Source of the DNA: Bacteroidia bacterium
GTDB taxonomy: Bacteria > Bacteroidota > Bacteroidia > Bacteroidales > F082
Assembly: GCA_021287165.1 (NCBI GenBank)
Contig: JAJTAY010000013.1
Coordinates: 58,125-122,124, forward strand
DNA length: 64,000 nucleotides
Direction of reading: 5' to 3'
Shown: in pieces, positions 18,622 to 28,154 of the stretch
Numbering within the stretch: the stretch's first letter is position 1
Layout of the letters: each line of letters opens with the position of its first letter
Position numbers and translations under genes: made by a program
The notes under the pieces: generated by a model
Told to the model about the DNA's origin: nothing
Seen by the model: the letters and a program-made list of their open reading frames with translations, nothing else
Database searches by the model: none

Positions 18622-19098
18622 ATGAAATCTATCACAAGATTAAACTTGATTTTATTGTTCGCGGTATTGCCTTTCGTTATAAAGGCTCAGCCGCCACAGG
18701 CTCCTTTCAGGGAGCGAATGGAAGCTGCCAGAGTGGCCTATATCACGCGAAGCATGCAGCTTAGTCCTCAGGAGGCCCGCATTTTCTGGCCCTTGCACGA
18801 TGCTTACATCGAAAAGATTAAAGCACAACGGCAGGCCCGCATTGAAGGGAGGCGTGAGCCTCTGAATTTCGACGAGATGTCGGATGCCGAAATCAATAAA
18901 TTTCTTGACAGACGACTCGACCTTGCAGAAGCTGCAATGAAGGCCCGCAAAGAGTTTATCAATCAGCTGCGCAAGGAACTCTCGCCCCGCAAGGCGGCTA
19001 TGTTTATCAGGGCTGAGGATGATTTTCAGCGGGATGTTGTCGACCGACTCCGTCCCGACGACGACCGGACAATGCCTCCGGCCCGTCGCAGGCGCTGA
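18622..19098 (+). CDS. Periplasmic 'sensor of ECF-type sigma factor'-like protein
   Basis: 158-residue exported helical protein. ATG 18622 gives signal MKSITRLNLILLFAVLPFVIKAQ; an upstream in-frame start would overlap the previous gene by about 60 bases and has no signal. The mature part has SMQLSPQEARIFWPLHDAYIEKI, close to the LTPxEAxxFWPxYxxY core of proteins annotated in Bacteroidota as sensors of ECF sigma factors, themselves distantly like Spy/CpxP. The rest is charged helix, and the C-terminus is Arg/Pro-rich. It closes the lipoprotein-sigma-membrane-sensor locus. Confidence 0.75.
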   Translation: MKSITRLNLILLFAVLPFVIKAQPPQAPFRERMEAARVAYITRSMQLSPQEARIFWPLHDAYIEKIKAQRQARIEGRREPLNFDEMSDAEINKFLDRRLDLAEAAMKARKEFINQLRKELSPRKAAMFIRAEDDFQRDVVDRLRPDDDRTMPPARRRR

Positions 19099-19099
19099 A

Positions 19100-19639
19100 T
19101 CAGAAAAGATCAGTATAGTCGCCTGACTGGTCCTGATTGAAGAAAAGTCTTTCGTGTATTATGGGTAAAAGTCGCGCCAGCCGCGGCCCCCAATGCTCAA
19201 GAAACAATTGCCTGCACCCGGCTATGGCGTTTTCACGCATGGCCGGGTCGGCCTTTTTATAAAGCATCACAAAATCCTTGAGATCCTGATATACATCGGC
19301 CAGATGCTCGCTGATGCTGCCGGTGAGGCTTGTTGGTTCGCCAAATTCGTTTTCGCCGATATACAGAAATTCATCCTGCATATCGAAAAGTGCCCTCATA
19401 TCCAGAAAAACACCATCCCATTGCTCTTCAGTAACATAGCGTTCGTTGGCTTCGGGGTATTCAGGCTCAATCTCCGGCATTAGCGCACCACGAAGATAGA
19501 GCAGGGGTATCAACTTGCCAAGGGTACCAAAGGCCACCACGGGCTCCGAACCACTTGCACTTTCGATAAAGTTACAGTATTCGGTGGCTACTGCGGCCAT
19601 TTCTATCACGTTGCGCGAAAGGGTAGGGTCGTTCGACAT
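19100..19639 (-). CDS. DUF5063-family protein
   Basis: 179-residue soluble helical protein resembling DUF5063, a family frequent in Bacteroidota and without known function. Markers are the N-terminal EMAAVATEYCNFIE helix, the acidic middle (YVTEEQWDGVF) and SISEHLADVYQDLKDF, then a C-terminal HWGPRLARLLPIIHERLF. It has no signal peptide or catalytic motif. It is convergent with the sigma locus (stops one base apart) and stands alone. Confidence 0.75.
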   Translation of the reverse strand: MSNDPTLSRNVIEMAAVATEYCNFIESASGSEPVVAFGTLGKLIPLLYLRGALMPEIEPEYPEANERYVTEEQWDGVFLDMRALFDMQDEFLYIGENEFGEPTSLTGSISEHLADVYQDLKDFVMLYKKADPAMRENAIAGCRQLFLEHWGPRLARLLPIIHERLFFNQDQSGDYTDLF

Positions 19640-19770
19640 CAGCTCATTGAAATTGTTTGAACAATGGAAACCAATCCTTTAAGATTACGTTTGTTGTTGT
19701 ATTCAGGGGTTGAATTCGTGAAAAATGGTGTCCGTGAATTTCTGAATAAAGTCAGGGTTTTTAACAGTCA

Positions 19771-21507
19771 TTAAATTCCCAGCGATTTCAGCATTCTGTC
19801 GATTTGACCATCAAGTTCGGCTTCCGCTTTTTTGTAATCTTCCACGCGTTCCAGCTTGCCTTTAACACCAAAGTAGAACTTGATCTTCGGCTCGGTACCC
19901 GAAGGACGCATACTGATTTTGCTTCCGTCGGCAGTAAAAAACTGAAGCACATCCGACTTGGGCAACGCTATCGGGCTGGTCTGTCCTGTGCGCAGATCGC
20001 GGCTGGTTCGGTTCAGGTAGTCTTTTATTACCACCAAAGGCTGACCGCCAATCTCGGCCGGAGGATTGCTGCGGAAACGTTCCATAAGTGCTTTGATTTC
20101 GGCTGCGCCCTGCATTCCTTTCTTGGTAACCGAGAGTAGCTTTTCTCTGTAAAAGCCAAACTCCCTGTAGATTTCCTTCAGCATTCCGAACATACTTTTT
20201 CCGCTGGCTTCGGCCCAGGCTGCGGTTTCAGCCAGCATCACACACGAAATAACGGCGTCCTTATCGCGAACGAAGTCGCCGACGAGATAGCCATAGCTCT
20301 CCTCACCTCCGCCGATAAAGGTCTTTTGGCCTTCGAGCTCGCGGATGATCTCGGCGATATATTTAAATCCTGTGAGCACATCGTACTTCCCAACTCCGTA
20401 TTTGTCGGCAATGTCGAAGAGCAGCTCAGAAGTCACGATAGTTTTTACAATATACTCATTACCAGTGAGCTTGCCGTTTTCATGCCATTTGTGGAGCAGG
20501 TAATAAATTAGCAGGCTGGCAGCCTGGTTGCCGTTGAGGAGGGCATAGTTGCCATCATCGTCCTTTACCGCAATACCCACACGGTCGCCGTCGGGATCGG
20601 TAGCCATCACAATATGTGCATCCACTTCTTTGGCTTTCTCAATGGCCATGGCTAATGCAGCCGGTTCTTCGGGGTTTGGTGAGTAAACCGTTGGGAAATT
20701 TCCATCGGGAATATCTTGTGCCTCAACAGTATAAATGTTTTTGAAGCCTACGGCTTTAAGGGCCTGAGGCACAAGATGAACAGTGGAGCCATGTATGGGC
20801 GTAAACACAATACGGAAGTCGTGGGCCTTGGCAATGAGCTCGGGCGAGAGACTGAGTGCTTTGATGTGATCTACATAGATTTTATCAAATTCTTCCCCAA
20901 GCAGATGAATCAAAGCCGGGTTGGGATTGAATTTTACTTCGGCCGGACTGCTGATTTTTTCAACTTCAGCAATCACATTTTTGTCGTGAGGGGGAATGAG
21001 CTGCCCACCATCGTTCCAATAGGCTTTGTAACCGTTGTATTCTTTAGGGTTGTGAGAGGCCGTTACCACCACTCCACTTTGGCAGCCCAGCTGTCGTATA
21101 GCGAATGAAAGCTCGGGCGTAGGTCTCAGCGATTCGAACAAATACACGCTGATTCCGTTGGCCGAGAATACCTCGGCGGTGATTCTGGCAAAAAAGCTGC
21201 TGTTGTTTCGGCTGTCGTGGGCTATGGCCACTTTAAGTTCCTGGCCGGGAAACATTTTCAGGATATAATTGGCCAAACCCTGTGTAGCCATAGCCACAGT
21301 GTATTTATTCATGCGATTGGTGCCCACGCCCATAATGCCGCGCAGGCCGCCTGTGCCAAACTCAAGGTTGCGATAAAAACTTTCGGCCAGCTCGGCGGGA
21401 TCGTTGTCAATGAGGTGTTGTACCTGCCGGCGTGTTTCGTCGTCAAAAGAGGGAGTTAGCCATATGCTGGCTTTTTCCATAATCTGAGGATCAATCTGTT
21501 GGCTCAT
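19771..21507 (-). CDS. Phosphoglucomutase/phosphomannomutase family phospho-sugar mutase
   Basis: 578-residue alpha-D-phosphohexomutase of the PGM2-like, long type. The phosphoserine loop is TASHNPKEYNGYK, the metal loop DPDGDRVGIA, the sugar loop GGGEESYG and the phosphate loop SGTEPKIKF, so all four active-site segments are intact. It interconverts glucose-6-P and glucose-1-P (mannose and pentose phosphates are alternatives in the family). As last gene of the ugd-uxs-rmlD-like operon it would supply glucose-1-P for UDP- or dTDP-sugars. Its ATG overlaps the preceding stop by 4 bases (ATGA), which implies translational coupling. Confidence 0.93.
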   Translation of the reverse strand: MSQQIDPQIMEKASIWLTPSFDDETRRQVQHLIDNDPAELAESFYRNLEFGTGGLRGIMGVGTNRMNKYTVAMATQGLANYILKMFPGQELKVAIAHDSRNNSSFFARITAEVFSANGISVYLFESLRPTPELSFAIRQLGCQSGVVVTASHNPKEYNGYKAYWNDGGQLIPPHDKNVIAEVEKISSPAEVKFNPNPALIHLLGEEFDKIYVDHIKALSLSPELIAKAHDFRIVFTPIHGSTVHLVPQALKAVGFKNIYTVEAQDIPDGNFPTVYSPNPEEPAALAMAIEKAKEVDAHIVMATDPDGDRVGIAVKDDDGNYALLNGNQAASLLIYYLLHKWHENGKLTGNEYIVKTIVTSELLFDIADKYGVGKYDVLTGFKYIAEIIRELEGQKTFIGGGEESYGYLVGDFVRDKDAVISCVMLAETAAWAEASGKSMFGMLKEIYREFGFYREKLLSVTKKGMQGAAEIKALMERFRSNPPAEIGGQPLVVIKDYLNRTSRDLRTGQTSPIALPKSDVLQFFTADGSKISMRPSGTEPKIKFYFGVKGKLERVEDYKKAEAELDGQIDRMLKSLGI

Positions 21508-21902
21508 TGCGATAGTTTTTTAGGGTTGATAATCTTTTTAAATCCGTCAACGATACGTTCAGCAGCAGGGTCAAGGAGAATGCCAAGCGGTAAGCCGGTG
21601 AACGAAAGTATGGTGTTTAGTTTTGTGATATGATAATCAATGTTTTGCGCCGATTTAACAATTTCAACCACGATATTTTCTTCTACGATGAGGTCAGCGG
21701 TTAAACGCTCGTCGACGCGTATGCCCTTGAAAAGCACTTCGATGGTGGCGTTGGGTCTGAAGCGAAGACCACGAAGCCGCAGTTCGTGTATGAGACACGA
21801 TTTGAAAACGCCGTCGAGCATGCCCGGTCCAATGTTTTGATGCACCTCTCGGGCAGCGTCGTAAATCTGCATGGCCAGCATGCCGCGACTGCCTTTATCC
21901 AT
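21504..21902 (-). CDS. GxxExxY protein (PD-(D/E)XK-like)
   Basis: 132-residue protein of the GxxExxY family, which has a PD-(D/E)XK nuclease-like core and is often found among surface polysaccharide genes in Bacteroidota. The name motif is degenerate here (GMLDGVF instead of GxxExxY). The later core is recognisable: RVDERLTADLIVEENIVVEI with the acidic residues, then KLNTILSFTGLPLGILL. The gene overlaps rmlD by 8 bases and the mutase by 4 bases, so it is tightly built into the operon. Its function is unknown; the family name does not prove nuclease activity. Confidence 0.85.
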   Translation of the reverse strand: MDKGSRGMLAMQIYDAAREVHQNIGPGMLDGVFKSCLIHELRLRGLRFRPNATIEVLFKGIRVDERLTADLIVEENIVVEIVKSAQNIDYHITKLNTILSFTGLPLGILLDPAAERIVDGFKKIINPKKLSQ

Positions 21903-22755
21903 TGAGTTCCTCCAGGCACTTTATCAGGCTTGATTTCCAGTGAGGAATACTGATGCCCAGCCGGGATTTGATTTTTTCTTTTGCAAGCACACTGTAAAAT
22001 GGCCGTGTGGCTTTGGCTGGCCAGGCAGAAGAGGGGATAGGGTTCACTTTACAGCTCAGGCCACCGAGCTCCATGATTTGCGCGGCAAAATCGTACCAGC
22101 TGGTAACGCCTTCGTTGCTAAAATGATAAATCTCCTTGACAGGATTTCGGTCGTATTTGTCGGCAAAAATCACAATAACCCTTGCCAAATCGGCAGCCCA
22201 GGTAGGAGTGCCCACCTGATCGTAAACCACGTTCAGTTCGGGTCGCTCGCTTCCCAACCGGAGCATGGTTTTCACAAAGTTCAGGCCGTGCGCACTGTAG
22301 AGCCATGAAGTTCGGATGATGATCGTGTTCGCCCCGTGGGCATCAAGCAGACGTTCGCCATCGGCCTTGCTCCGGCCATAGGCCGAGGCCGGAGCAAGAG
22401 GATGATTTTCGGTGTAGGGCTTGTGGTTAAGTCCATCGAAAACGTAGTCGGTGCTCACATGAATGAGCAGTGCTTTGTTGAGAAGCGCTGCATCGGCCAG
22501 CATTGAGGGCGCGGTGGCGTTGATCAGATGAGCAAGTTCCGGTTCGTCCTCTGCTTTATCTACGGCTGTATAGGCAGCGCAGTTGATGCAAATATCGATG
22601 TCGTATGCCTGGAAAAATCCCTGCACGGCATCCCGTTTTGTGATATCAAGTTCGGCAACATCGGTAAAATACCATTGATGAAGCCTGTCGGTTGAGGCAA
22701 TTTTTTGTAGCTCATAACCGAGTTGACCTCTGGAGCCTGTAACAAGGATATTCAT
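21895..22755 (-). CDS. dTDP-4-dehydrorhamnose reductase-like (RmlD) NAD(P)-dependent sugar reductase
   Basis: 286-residue extended SDR of the RmlD family. The N-terminal Rossmann motif is GSRGQLG (7-13), the NCAAYTAVDKAE segment follows, and the active site has SAYGRSK (YxxxK). RmlD reduces dTDP-4-keto-rhamnose to dTDP-L-rhamnose. No rmlA, rmlB or rmlC is in this operon, so it either works with genes elsewhere or reduces another 4-keto sugar nucleotide. It lies 12 bases after uxs on the same strand. Confidence 0.88.
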   Translation of the reverse strand: MNILVTGSRGQLGYELQKIASTDRLHQWYFTDVAELDITKRDAVQGFFQAYDIDICINCAAYTAVDKAEDEPELAHLINATAPSMLADAALLNKALLIHVSTDYVFDGLNHKPYTENHPLAPASAYGRSKADGERLLDAHGANTIIIRTSWLYSAHGLNFVKTMLRLGSERPELNVVYDQVGTPTWAADLARVIVIFADKYDRNPVKEIYHFSNEGVTSWYDFAAQIMELGGLSCKVNPIPSSAWPAKATRPFYSVLAKEKIKSRLGISIPHWKSSLIKCLEELNG

Positions 22756-22767
22756 GCCACTAGTTAT

Positions 22768-23706
22768 TTATCCGGCCAGCTCTTTCTCGAAATAGGCAAT
22801 AGTTTTCTTAAGGCCTTCCTCCAGTGGAATGCGAGGCTCCCAATCGAGCTTTTCCTTGGCAAGGCTAATATCGGGACGGCGTTGCATGGGATCGTCCTGT
22901 GGAAGCGGCCTGAACACAATTTTCGACTTGCTGCCCGTAAGCCTTAGCACCATCTCGGCCAGCTCGAGCATGGTAAACTCGCCCGGATTGCCGATGTTTA
23001 CCGGTCCGATAAAGTCAGCGGGACCATTCATCATCCTGATCATCCCTTCGAGCAGATCGTCCACATACTGAAAGCTGCGTGTCTGCTGACCGTCGCCGTA
23101 CATGGTGATGTCTTCGCCGCGAAGGGCCTGAACGATGAAATTCGATACTACGCGTCCATCGTTGGGATGCATACGCGGGCCATAGGTGTTGAAGATACGT
23201 ATGATCTTGATTTTGACTCCATTCTGGTGATGATAGTCCATGAACAGCGTTTCGGCGCAGCGTTTGCCCTCGTCGTAGCACGAACGTGGTCCGATGGGGT
23301 TTACGTGTCCCCAATAAGTTTCCTTCTGTGGGTGCTGCTCAGGATTGCCATATACCTCGCTGGTCGATGCCTGCAAAACCTTGGCCTTGATGCGTTTGGC
23401 CAATCCGAGCATATTGATCGCACCCATCACCGAGGTTTTTATCGTCTTGATGGGATTGAACTGGTAATGCACAGGCGAGGCCGGACAGGCAAGGTTGTAA
23501 ATCTCGTCCACCTCGGCAAAATAAGGCGTTGTAACATCATGGCGCACCAGTTCGAAGTAGGGGTGACCGATCAGATGTTCCACATTTTTCTTGCGTCCGG
23601 TGAAATAGTTGTCGAGGCAGACCACATCGTTGCCTTCTTTAATCAGCCTGTCGCAAAGATGAGAGCCGATAAATCCTGCTCCGCCTGTTACCAGTATACG
23701 TTTCAT
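22768..23706 (-). CDS. UDP-glucuronate decarboxylase (UDP-xylose synthase)
   Basis: 312-residue extended SDR very close to UDP-glucuronate decarboxylases. It has [11 protein letters not shown] (8-18), the family phrase [19 protein letters not shown], the YxxxK site in SCYDEGKR, and [10 protein letters not shown]. It converts UDP-glucuronate made by the neighbouring Ugd into UDP-xylose. The N-terminus has no membrane anchor, unlike eukaryotic forms. Gene order ugd-uxs gives a complete UDP-glucose to UDP-xylose route. Confidence 0.93.
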   Translation of the reverse strand: MKRILVTGGAGFIGSHLCDRLIKEGNDVVCLDNYFTGRKKNVEHLIGHPYFELVRHDVTTPYFAEVDEIYNLACPASPVHYQFNPIKTIKTSVMGAINMLGLAKRIKAKVLQASTSEVYGNPEQHPQKETYWGHVNPIGPRSCYDEGKRCAETLFMDYHHQNGVKIKIIRIFNTYGPRMHPNDGRVVSNFIVQALRGEDITMYGDGQQTRSFQYVDDLLEGMIRMMNGPADFIGPVNIGNPGEFTMLELAEMVLRLTGSKSKIVFRPLPQDDPMQRRPDISLAKEKLDWEPRIPLEEGLKKTIAYFEKELAG

Positions 23707-23760
23707 ATTTCCCGTTTTTGTTGGGTTAATTTGTTGCTAATGTTCTTATTGACACTTCAA

Positions 23761-25086
23761 CTATTTCCTGGTGTTAAGACCAATGCAGAAATAGTCGATG
23801 TTTTCGGCTTTCATTTCCTTGGCATCATAAATATTGCGACCGTCGAAGATAACGTGCTTACGGAGCAGTTTCTTAATTACCCGGAAGTTGGGGAATTTGA
23901 ACTCGGCCCATTCGGTAACGATAACCAATGCATCGGCATCAACCAGCGCGTCATACTGATCTTTAGCAAATTCGATGCGGTCGTTGAAAATGCGCTGGGC
24001 CTCGTGCATGGCCACCGGGTCGTAAGCTCTGACAATGGCGCCGGCTTCGAGTAGTTTTGCGATGATGACCCTCGAGGGAGCCTCGCGCATATCGTCGGTG
24101 TTCGGCTTGAACGACAGGCCCCAGATGGCAATGGTTTTGCCCTTGAGGTCGCCGTTGTAATATTTATTGAGCTTGTTGAAAAGGATCGATTTCTGATCTT
24201 CGTTCACGTCTTCCACGGCCTGGAGCACACGCAGGGTGTAGCCATACTGTTTTGAGGTGTGGATGAGCGCCTTTACGTCTTTTGGGAAGCAAGAACCGCC
24301 ATAGCCAGTGCCGGGATAGATGAAATAAGGCCCAATGCGGCGATCCGAGCCAATGCCTTTGCGCACCATGTTGACGTCGGCGCCTACGATTTCGCAAAGG
24401 TTGGCAATGTCGTTCATGAAACTGATTTTGGTGGCCAGCATGGCATTGGCGGCATACTTGGTCATTTCGGCCGAAACGATGTCCATAAAAATCACGGGGT
24501 GACCGTTCATGGTGAATGGCTTGTAAAGGCGTTTCATGATGTCCTCGGCTTTCTGGCTGTCAACACCAACAACAATGCGGTCGGGCTTCATAAAATCGTC
24601 AATGGCAGCACCTTCTTTCAGAAACTCGGGATTGGAAGCCACATCAAAAGGAATGTCAACACCGCGTTTTTGCAATGCTTTTTTTATTTCGGCGCGCACT
24701 TTTTCTGCCGTCCCTACCGGAACGGTGCTCTTGGTAACCATCAGAATGTAATCTTCCATGTTTTCGCCAACCTGGCGGGCTACATCAAGCACATATTTGA
24801 GGTCTGCACTGCCATCTTCATCGGGAGGTGTGCCCACAGCGCTGAAAATCACCTGACTGTCTTTGAGGTGCGGGGCAAGATCGGTGGAAAAGCTCAGGCG
24901 TTTCTTCTCCACATTGCGATGCACCATGTCTTCCAGACCTGGTTCATAAATGGGTATGATTCCCTTATTGAGGTTGTCGATCTTTTTAACGTCAATGTCA
25001 ACACACACGACGTCAATGCCTACCTCAGCAAAACAAGTGCCGGTTACAAGACCTACATAACCGGTGCCTACTACGGTGATTTTCAT
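23761..25086 (-). CDS. ugd: UDP-glucose 6-dehydrogenase
   Basis: 441-residue UDP-glucose dehydrogenase. It has the NAD-binding [10 protein letters not shown] at the N-terminus, [11 protein letters not shown], the substrate-domain lysine region, and the catalytic cysteine in [12 protein letters not shown]. The C-terminal Rossmann half begins at [22 protein letters not shown]. It oxidises UDP-glucose to UDP-glucuronate with two NAD+. It is the first gene of a five-gene minus-strand operon and has a well-formed promoter upstream. Confidence 0.95.
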   Translation of the reverse strand: MKITVVGTGYVGLVTGTCFAEVGIDVVCVDIDVKKIDNLNKGIIPIYEPGLEDMVHRNVEKKRLSFSTDLAPHLKDSQVIFSAVGTPPDEDGSADLKYVLDVARQVGENMEDYILMVTKSTVPVGTAEKVRAEIKKALQKRGVDIPFDVASNPEFLKEGAAIDDFMKPDRIVVGVDSQKAEDIMKRLYKPFTMNGHPVIFMDIVSAEMTKYAANAMLATKISFMNDIANLCEIVGADVNMVRKGIGSDRRIGPYFIYPGTGYGGSCFPKDVKALIHTSKQYGYTLRVLQAVEDVNEDQKSILFNKLNKYYNGDLKGKTIAIWGLSFKPNTDDMREAPSRVIIAKLLEAGAIVRAYDPVAMHEAQRIFNDRIEFAKDQYDALVDADALVIVTEWAEFKFPNFRVIKKLLRKHVIFDGRNIYDAKEMKAENIDYFCIGLNTRK

Positions 25087-25161
25087 GGGTTTGTATTTTT
25101 GATTAACTTATACTTTGAAAAAAAATCTCAATCTGTTGTTGTTTGATCTTTCAGGATGGTG

Positions 25162-25192
25162 CAAAGTTAATGATCGGAAATGTTTATTGAAA
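25162..25192 (-). promoter_or_regulatory. Promoter of the ugd operon
   Basis: On the minus strand, TTTC (25189-25192), a 19-base spacer and TAACTTTG (25162-25169). The second box is an exact TAnnTTTG match, and the first differs by one base from the -33 TTTG. The leader to the ugd ATG is about 70 bases. Confidence 0.65.
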
Positions 25193-25214
25193 GCATAGAA
25201 ACAAGTTACGCAAA

Positions 25215-27314
25215 TTAATTTGTTTTCAGCCACTTGTCAAGCCAGCCAAAGAAGGTTCGCTGCCAGAGCACACTGTTTTGAGGCCTCAACACCCAATGGT
25301 TTTCGTCGGGGAAGTAGAGGTATTGGGCAGGTAAACCACGCAAAATTGCCGCATTGAATGCAGCCATACCCTGTGAGGCCACAATGCGATAGTCTTTCTC
25401 GCTGTGAATCACCAAAATAGGGGTGTCCCATTTATCTACAAATTTATGGGGAGAATTGGCATACGTTAGCTGTGCAACCTTGTTGTTCTTATCCCAGTAA
25501 GGACCACCCAGATCCCAGTCGGCAAACCACATTTCCTCGGTTTCGAGGTATTGCTGCTCGAGGTTGAACATGCCATTGTGGGCGATAAATGCCTTGAATC
25601 GCTTGTTGTGGTGACCAGCCAGCCAATAAACCGAGAAACCACCATAGCTGGCACCCACGGCGCCAAGCCGGTTTTCGTCAACAAAGGGCTCTTTGGCCAG
25701 GGCATCGATGGCAGTGAGGTAGTCGCGCATGTTTTGCCCGCCATAGTCGCCACTGATCTGCTCGAGCCACTCCTGTCCGAAGCCTGGAAGTCCCCGACGG
25801 TTGGGAGCAACCACAATGTAGCCGTTGGCTGCCATGAGTTGCAGGTTCCAGCGAAACGACCAGAACTGGCTGACGGTGCTTTGCGGTCCACCCTGGCAAT
25901 AGAGCAGGGCAGGATATTTTTTGCCGGGGTCGAAATCAGGCGGGTAAACCACCCAGGTATGCATCTGTTTGTTATCGGTGGTGGTGAGCCAACGCTCTTC
26001 AATACGGCCCAGACGGATGTTGTCGAAGATGGATTTGTTGATGAAGGTGATCTGCTGTTGGTCGCCATTGGTTTCGTCGATGGCAAACAATTCAACCGGA
26101 TAAGACATGGCCATGCGCTTTCCGATGAGCTTGTCACCGGCCAGCATCACCTCGGTGTAGGAATGAACCCCATCGGTGATCTTGCGTATTTGATTGTCAC
26201 TCAGATTTATGCTATACACCTGATCGAGGGCGTGCCAGTTGCTGGTAAAATACAATTTGCTGCCGTCGGGGCTCCATACCAGACTGTGCACGTTTTGATC
26301 GAAATCCTTGGTCAGGTATTGTTTTTCGCCGTTGCTCATGTTCATCACAAACAGCCTGATTTTGTCGGCTTCATAGCCGTCGCGCTCCATGCTTTCCCAA
26401 GCCAGGTATTGTCCGTCAGGCGAAAAAACAGGGTTCTGATCATAACCCATCATACCTTCAGTAAGGTTCGTAGTGATACCCGTCTCCAAATTGTATGCGT
26501 AAAGATCGCTGTTGGTGGACTTTGCGTAATCGATGCCCTTTTTCTTTCGGGCTGTGTACACAACAGTTTTGCCGTCAGGACTCCAGGCAATTTGCTCCAT
26601 GCCTCCAAAAGGATTCAGGGGCGACTCCCAGGGTTCGCCTTGCATGATGTCTTTTACGTTGACTATGCCATCCGGGCCAAAATCGGCCACAAACACGTGG
26701 CTGAAATCGTCAACCCAATGATCCCAATGGCGGTACATCAGATCGTTCATGATACGTCCGGTTGTTTTTGGAAGATCGGGATGAAGGTCGGTAGCTGTGG
26801 GATTCACCTTTACATCGGAGGCATAGACGATTTTAGTTCCATCAGGCGAAAATGCAAATCCGTTCAAACCTTTTTCTATATTACTCAATTGTTTCTTGCC
26901 GCTGCCATCGGTCTTCATTTCCCAGAGCTGGGCGTTGCCGCTTTCGGTTGACAGAAATGCAATGATTTCGTTAGTTCTCCAACGAGGGTTAAACTCACCG
27001 AAAGGCGTTTCGGTTAGTCGCTTGAGATCGCTGCCGTCGGTGTTCATCAGCCACAACTCTGCATTGCCCTTGTTTTCGTCAAGGTCGTAATAGGTTATGG
27101 TTAAAAGCAATTTGCTGCCGTCGGGCGATGATTGTACTTCGCCAATGCGGCCCATCATCCAAAGTAATTCGGGATAAAGCACGTCTTTGACCGGCAGCCC
27201 GGTCGGCGGACCAATGATTTTTTTAACCTCAGCGGTTTGTTCTTTTTGCTGGCATGCGAAGGCCATCATTAATAGCAGCACAAAAGGAATCAGTCTTGCG
27301 GACGTCAGTTTCAT
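25215..27314 (-). CDS. S9-family prolyl oligopeptidase-like lipoprotein (acylaminoacyl-peptidase type)
   Basis: 699-residue serine peptidase with an N-terminal lipoprotein signal (lipobox AFAC, Cys20) when started at ATG 27314; the frame to 27344 is an upstream extension. Residues ~50-420 are a TolB/DPP-IV-type beta-propeller with repeated 'SPDG' phrases. The C-terminal alpha/beta hydrolase domain has the nucleophile in GASYGG, Asp in HSEKDYRI and His in DENHW. Such enzymes remove acyl-amino acids or dipeptides from short peptides. It is probably exposed in the periplasm or on the cell surface. A long open frame on the opposite strand (25551-26951) is a shadow. Confidence 0.92.
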   Translation of the reverse strand: MKLTSARLIPFVLLLMMAFACQQKEQTAEVKKIIGPPTGLPVKDVLYPELLWMMGRIGEVQSSPDGSKLLLTITYYDLDENKGNAELWLMNTDGSDLKRLTETPFGEFNPRWRTNEIIAFLSTESGNAQLWEMKTDGSGKKQLSNIEKGLNGFAFSPDGTKIVYASDVKVNPTATDLHPDLPKTTGRIMNDLMYRHWDHWVDDFSHVFVADFGPDGIVNVKDIMQGEPWESPLNPFGGMEQIAWSPDGKTVVYTARKKKGIDYAKSTNSDLYAYNLETGITTNLTEGMMGYDQNPVFSPDGQYLAWESMERDGYEADKIRLFVMNMSNGEKQYLTKDFDQNVHSLVWSPDGSKLYFTSNWHALDQVYSINLSDNQIRKITDGVHSYTEVMLAGDKLIGKRMAMSYPVELFAIDETNGDQQQITFINKSIFDNIRLGRIEERWLTTTDNKQMHTWVVYPPDFDPGKKYPALLYCQGGPQSTVSQFWSFRWNLQLMAANGYIVVAPNRRGLPGFGQEWLEQISGDYGGQNMRDYLTAIDALAKEPFVDENRLGAVGASYGGFSVYWLAGHHNKRFKAFIAHNGMFNLEQQYLETEEMWFADWDLGGPYWDKNNKVAQLTYANSPHKFVDKWDTPILVIHSEKDYRIVASQGMAAFNAAILRGLPAQYLYFPDENHWVLRPQNSVLWQRTFFGWLDKWLKTN

Positions 27315-27320
27315 GGTTTT

Positions 27321-27349
27321 CAATTTTGGCTTAAAAATAGCCAAAATTG
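27321..27349. promoter_or_regulatory. Perfect 11-bp inverted repeat before the S9 peptidase start
   Basis: CAATTTTGGCT - 7 bases - AGCCAAAATTG, ending 6 bases upstream of the ATG at 27314. The spacer region reads TATTTTTA on the minus strand, one base from a -7 box. It could be an operator or a leader hairpin covering the start site. There is no U-run on the coding side that would make it a terminator. Confidence 0.45.
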
Positions 27350-27543
27350 GTCTGGACCCCTTTCAATATTGTGATTAATGCGGAATACGACAGCGAAAGG
27401 TTTTGTAGAAGTCGAAACAGAGGAAAAAGTGAATGGAATATGCCGTTATTAATGACCAACGGTCATGCCGATTGTTTATTCGTTAGGAGGAATTTTTTTC
27501 TTTTCGAAAGAAAACTGAAGAGGAGAAAAAGCCAAATTAAAGC

Positions 27544-27936
27544 TTACTGCAGCCTGATCACTGAAAGCTTCTTTTGGTCGCAAAACCTAATTTTCCACAT
27601 ATATTGCTCGCTCCCACCCCAGTATTTGGTGTTAATGGTCAAAATGTCGCCTGTTTTTGTCCAATTACCCTCGTATTCAGCGTAGGTGATGGGAGGCGTG
27701 CCACAGAAACCCGCATTTTTTCGCTCCACAAACAGGCCGTTGCGCACAATGGCAAAACCGTAATCATTTTCCGGCAGGCTGCTGACTCGGGTATAAGTCC
27801 AGACAGAATCAATGATTATCGGATTAGTCCAGAAACCGATGTACATATTTTCAGGGTCGGGTTCGGCATCGGGCGCTTTTTTGCAAGCAGTCAGAACGAG
27901 GACTAGCAGTGCAAGAAGTGGGAGAAAGCCTTTCAT
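27544..27936 (-). CDS. Small lipoprotein of unknown function
   Basis: 130-residue predicted lipoprotein: signal MKGFLPLLALLVLVLTAC with lipobox cysteine 18, then a charged linker (KKAPDAEPDPEN) and a compact beta-rich domain with two later cysteines. I do not recognise the family; it looks like a small lipocalin-like or META-like sandwich. ATG 27936 is preferred over the frame start at 27966 because a -7 promoter box lies at 27964-27971. Confidence 0.7.
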   Translation of the reverse strand: MKGFLPLLALLVLVLTACKKAPDAEPDPENMYIGFWTNPIIIDSVWTYTRVSSLPENDYGFAIVRNGLFVERKNAGFCGTPPITYAEYEGNWTKTGDILTINTKYWGGSEQYMWKIRFCDQKKLSVIRLQ

Positions 27937-27963
27937 TGGGTTTTGTGATTTCAACACTGCTTT

Positions 27964-27971
27964 CAAAAATA
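27964..27971 (-). promoter_or_regulatory. -7 box for the small lipoprotein gene
   Basis: TATTTTTG on the minus strand, an exact TAnnTTTG match, 27 bases upstream of the ATG at 27936. It argues against the longer reading frame. Confidence 0.5.
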
Positions 27972-28154
27972 CCTAAGATAATTGATCAAGTTTCTTTAGA
28001 TTGAGAATATTTCATTCAATGCCATTACTCAGGCTAAATTGATGCTGTAAAATTCTAATAATCAAAGTAATAAGCTGAATTAATTTCAGAGTTTAATCTT
28101 CTATACTAAGCAGTGTCTGTCGGGTAATGATAGAAATGTCAGTTTATTAAGTGA

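Noticed and set aside
23167..25146. Two ~295-codon plus-strand frames across ugd and uxs
   Set aside because: Antisense to two clear enzymes; no protein features of their own.
25551..26951. 466-codon open frame on the plus strand
   Set aside because: It lies fully antisense to the S9 peptidase, has no recognisable domain, and mirrors the codon bias of that gene; a shadow frame.
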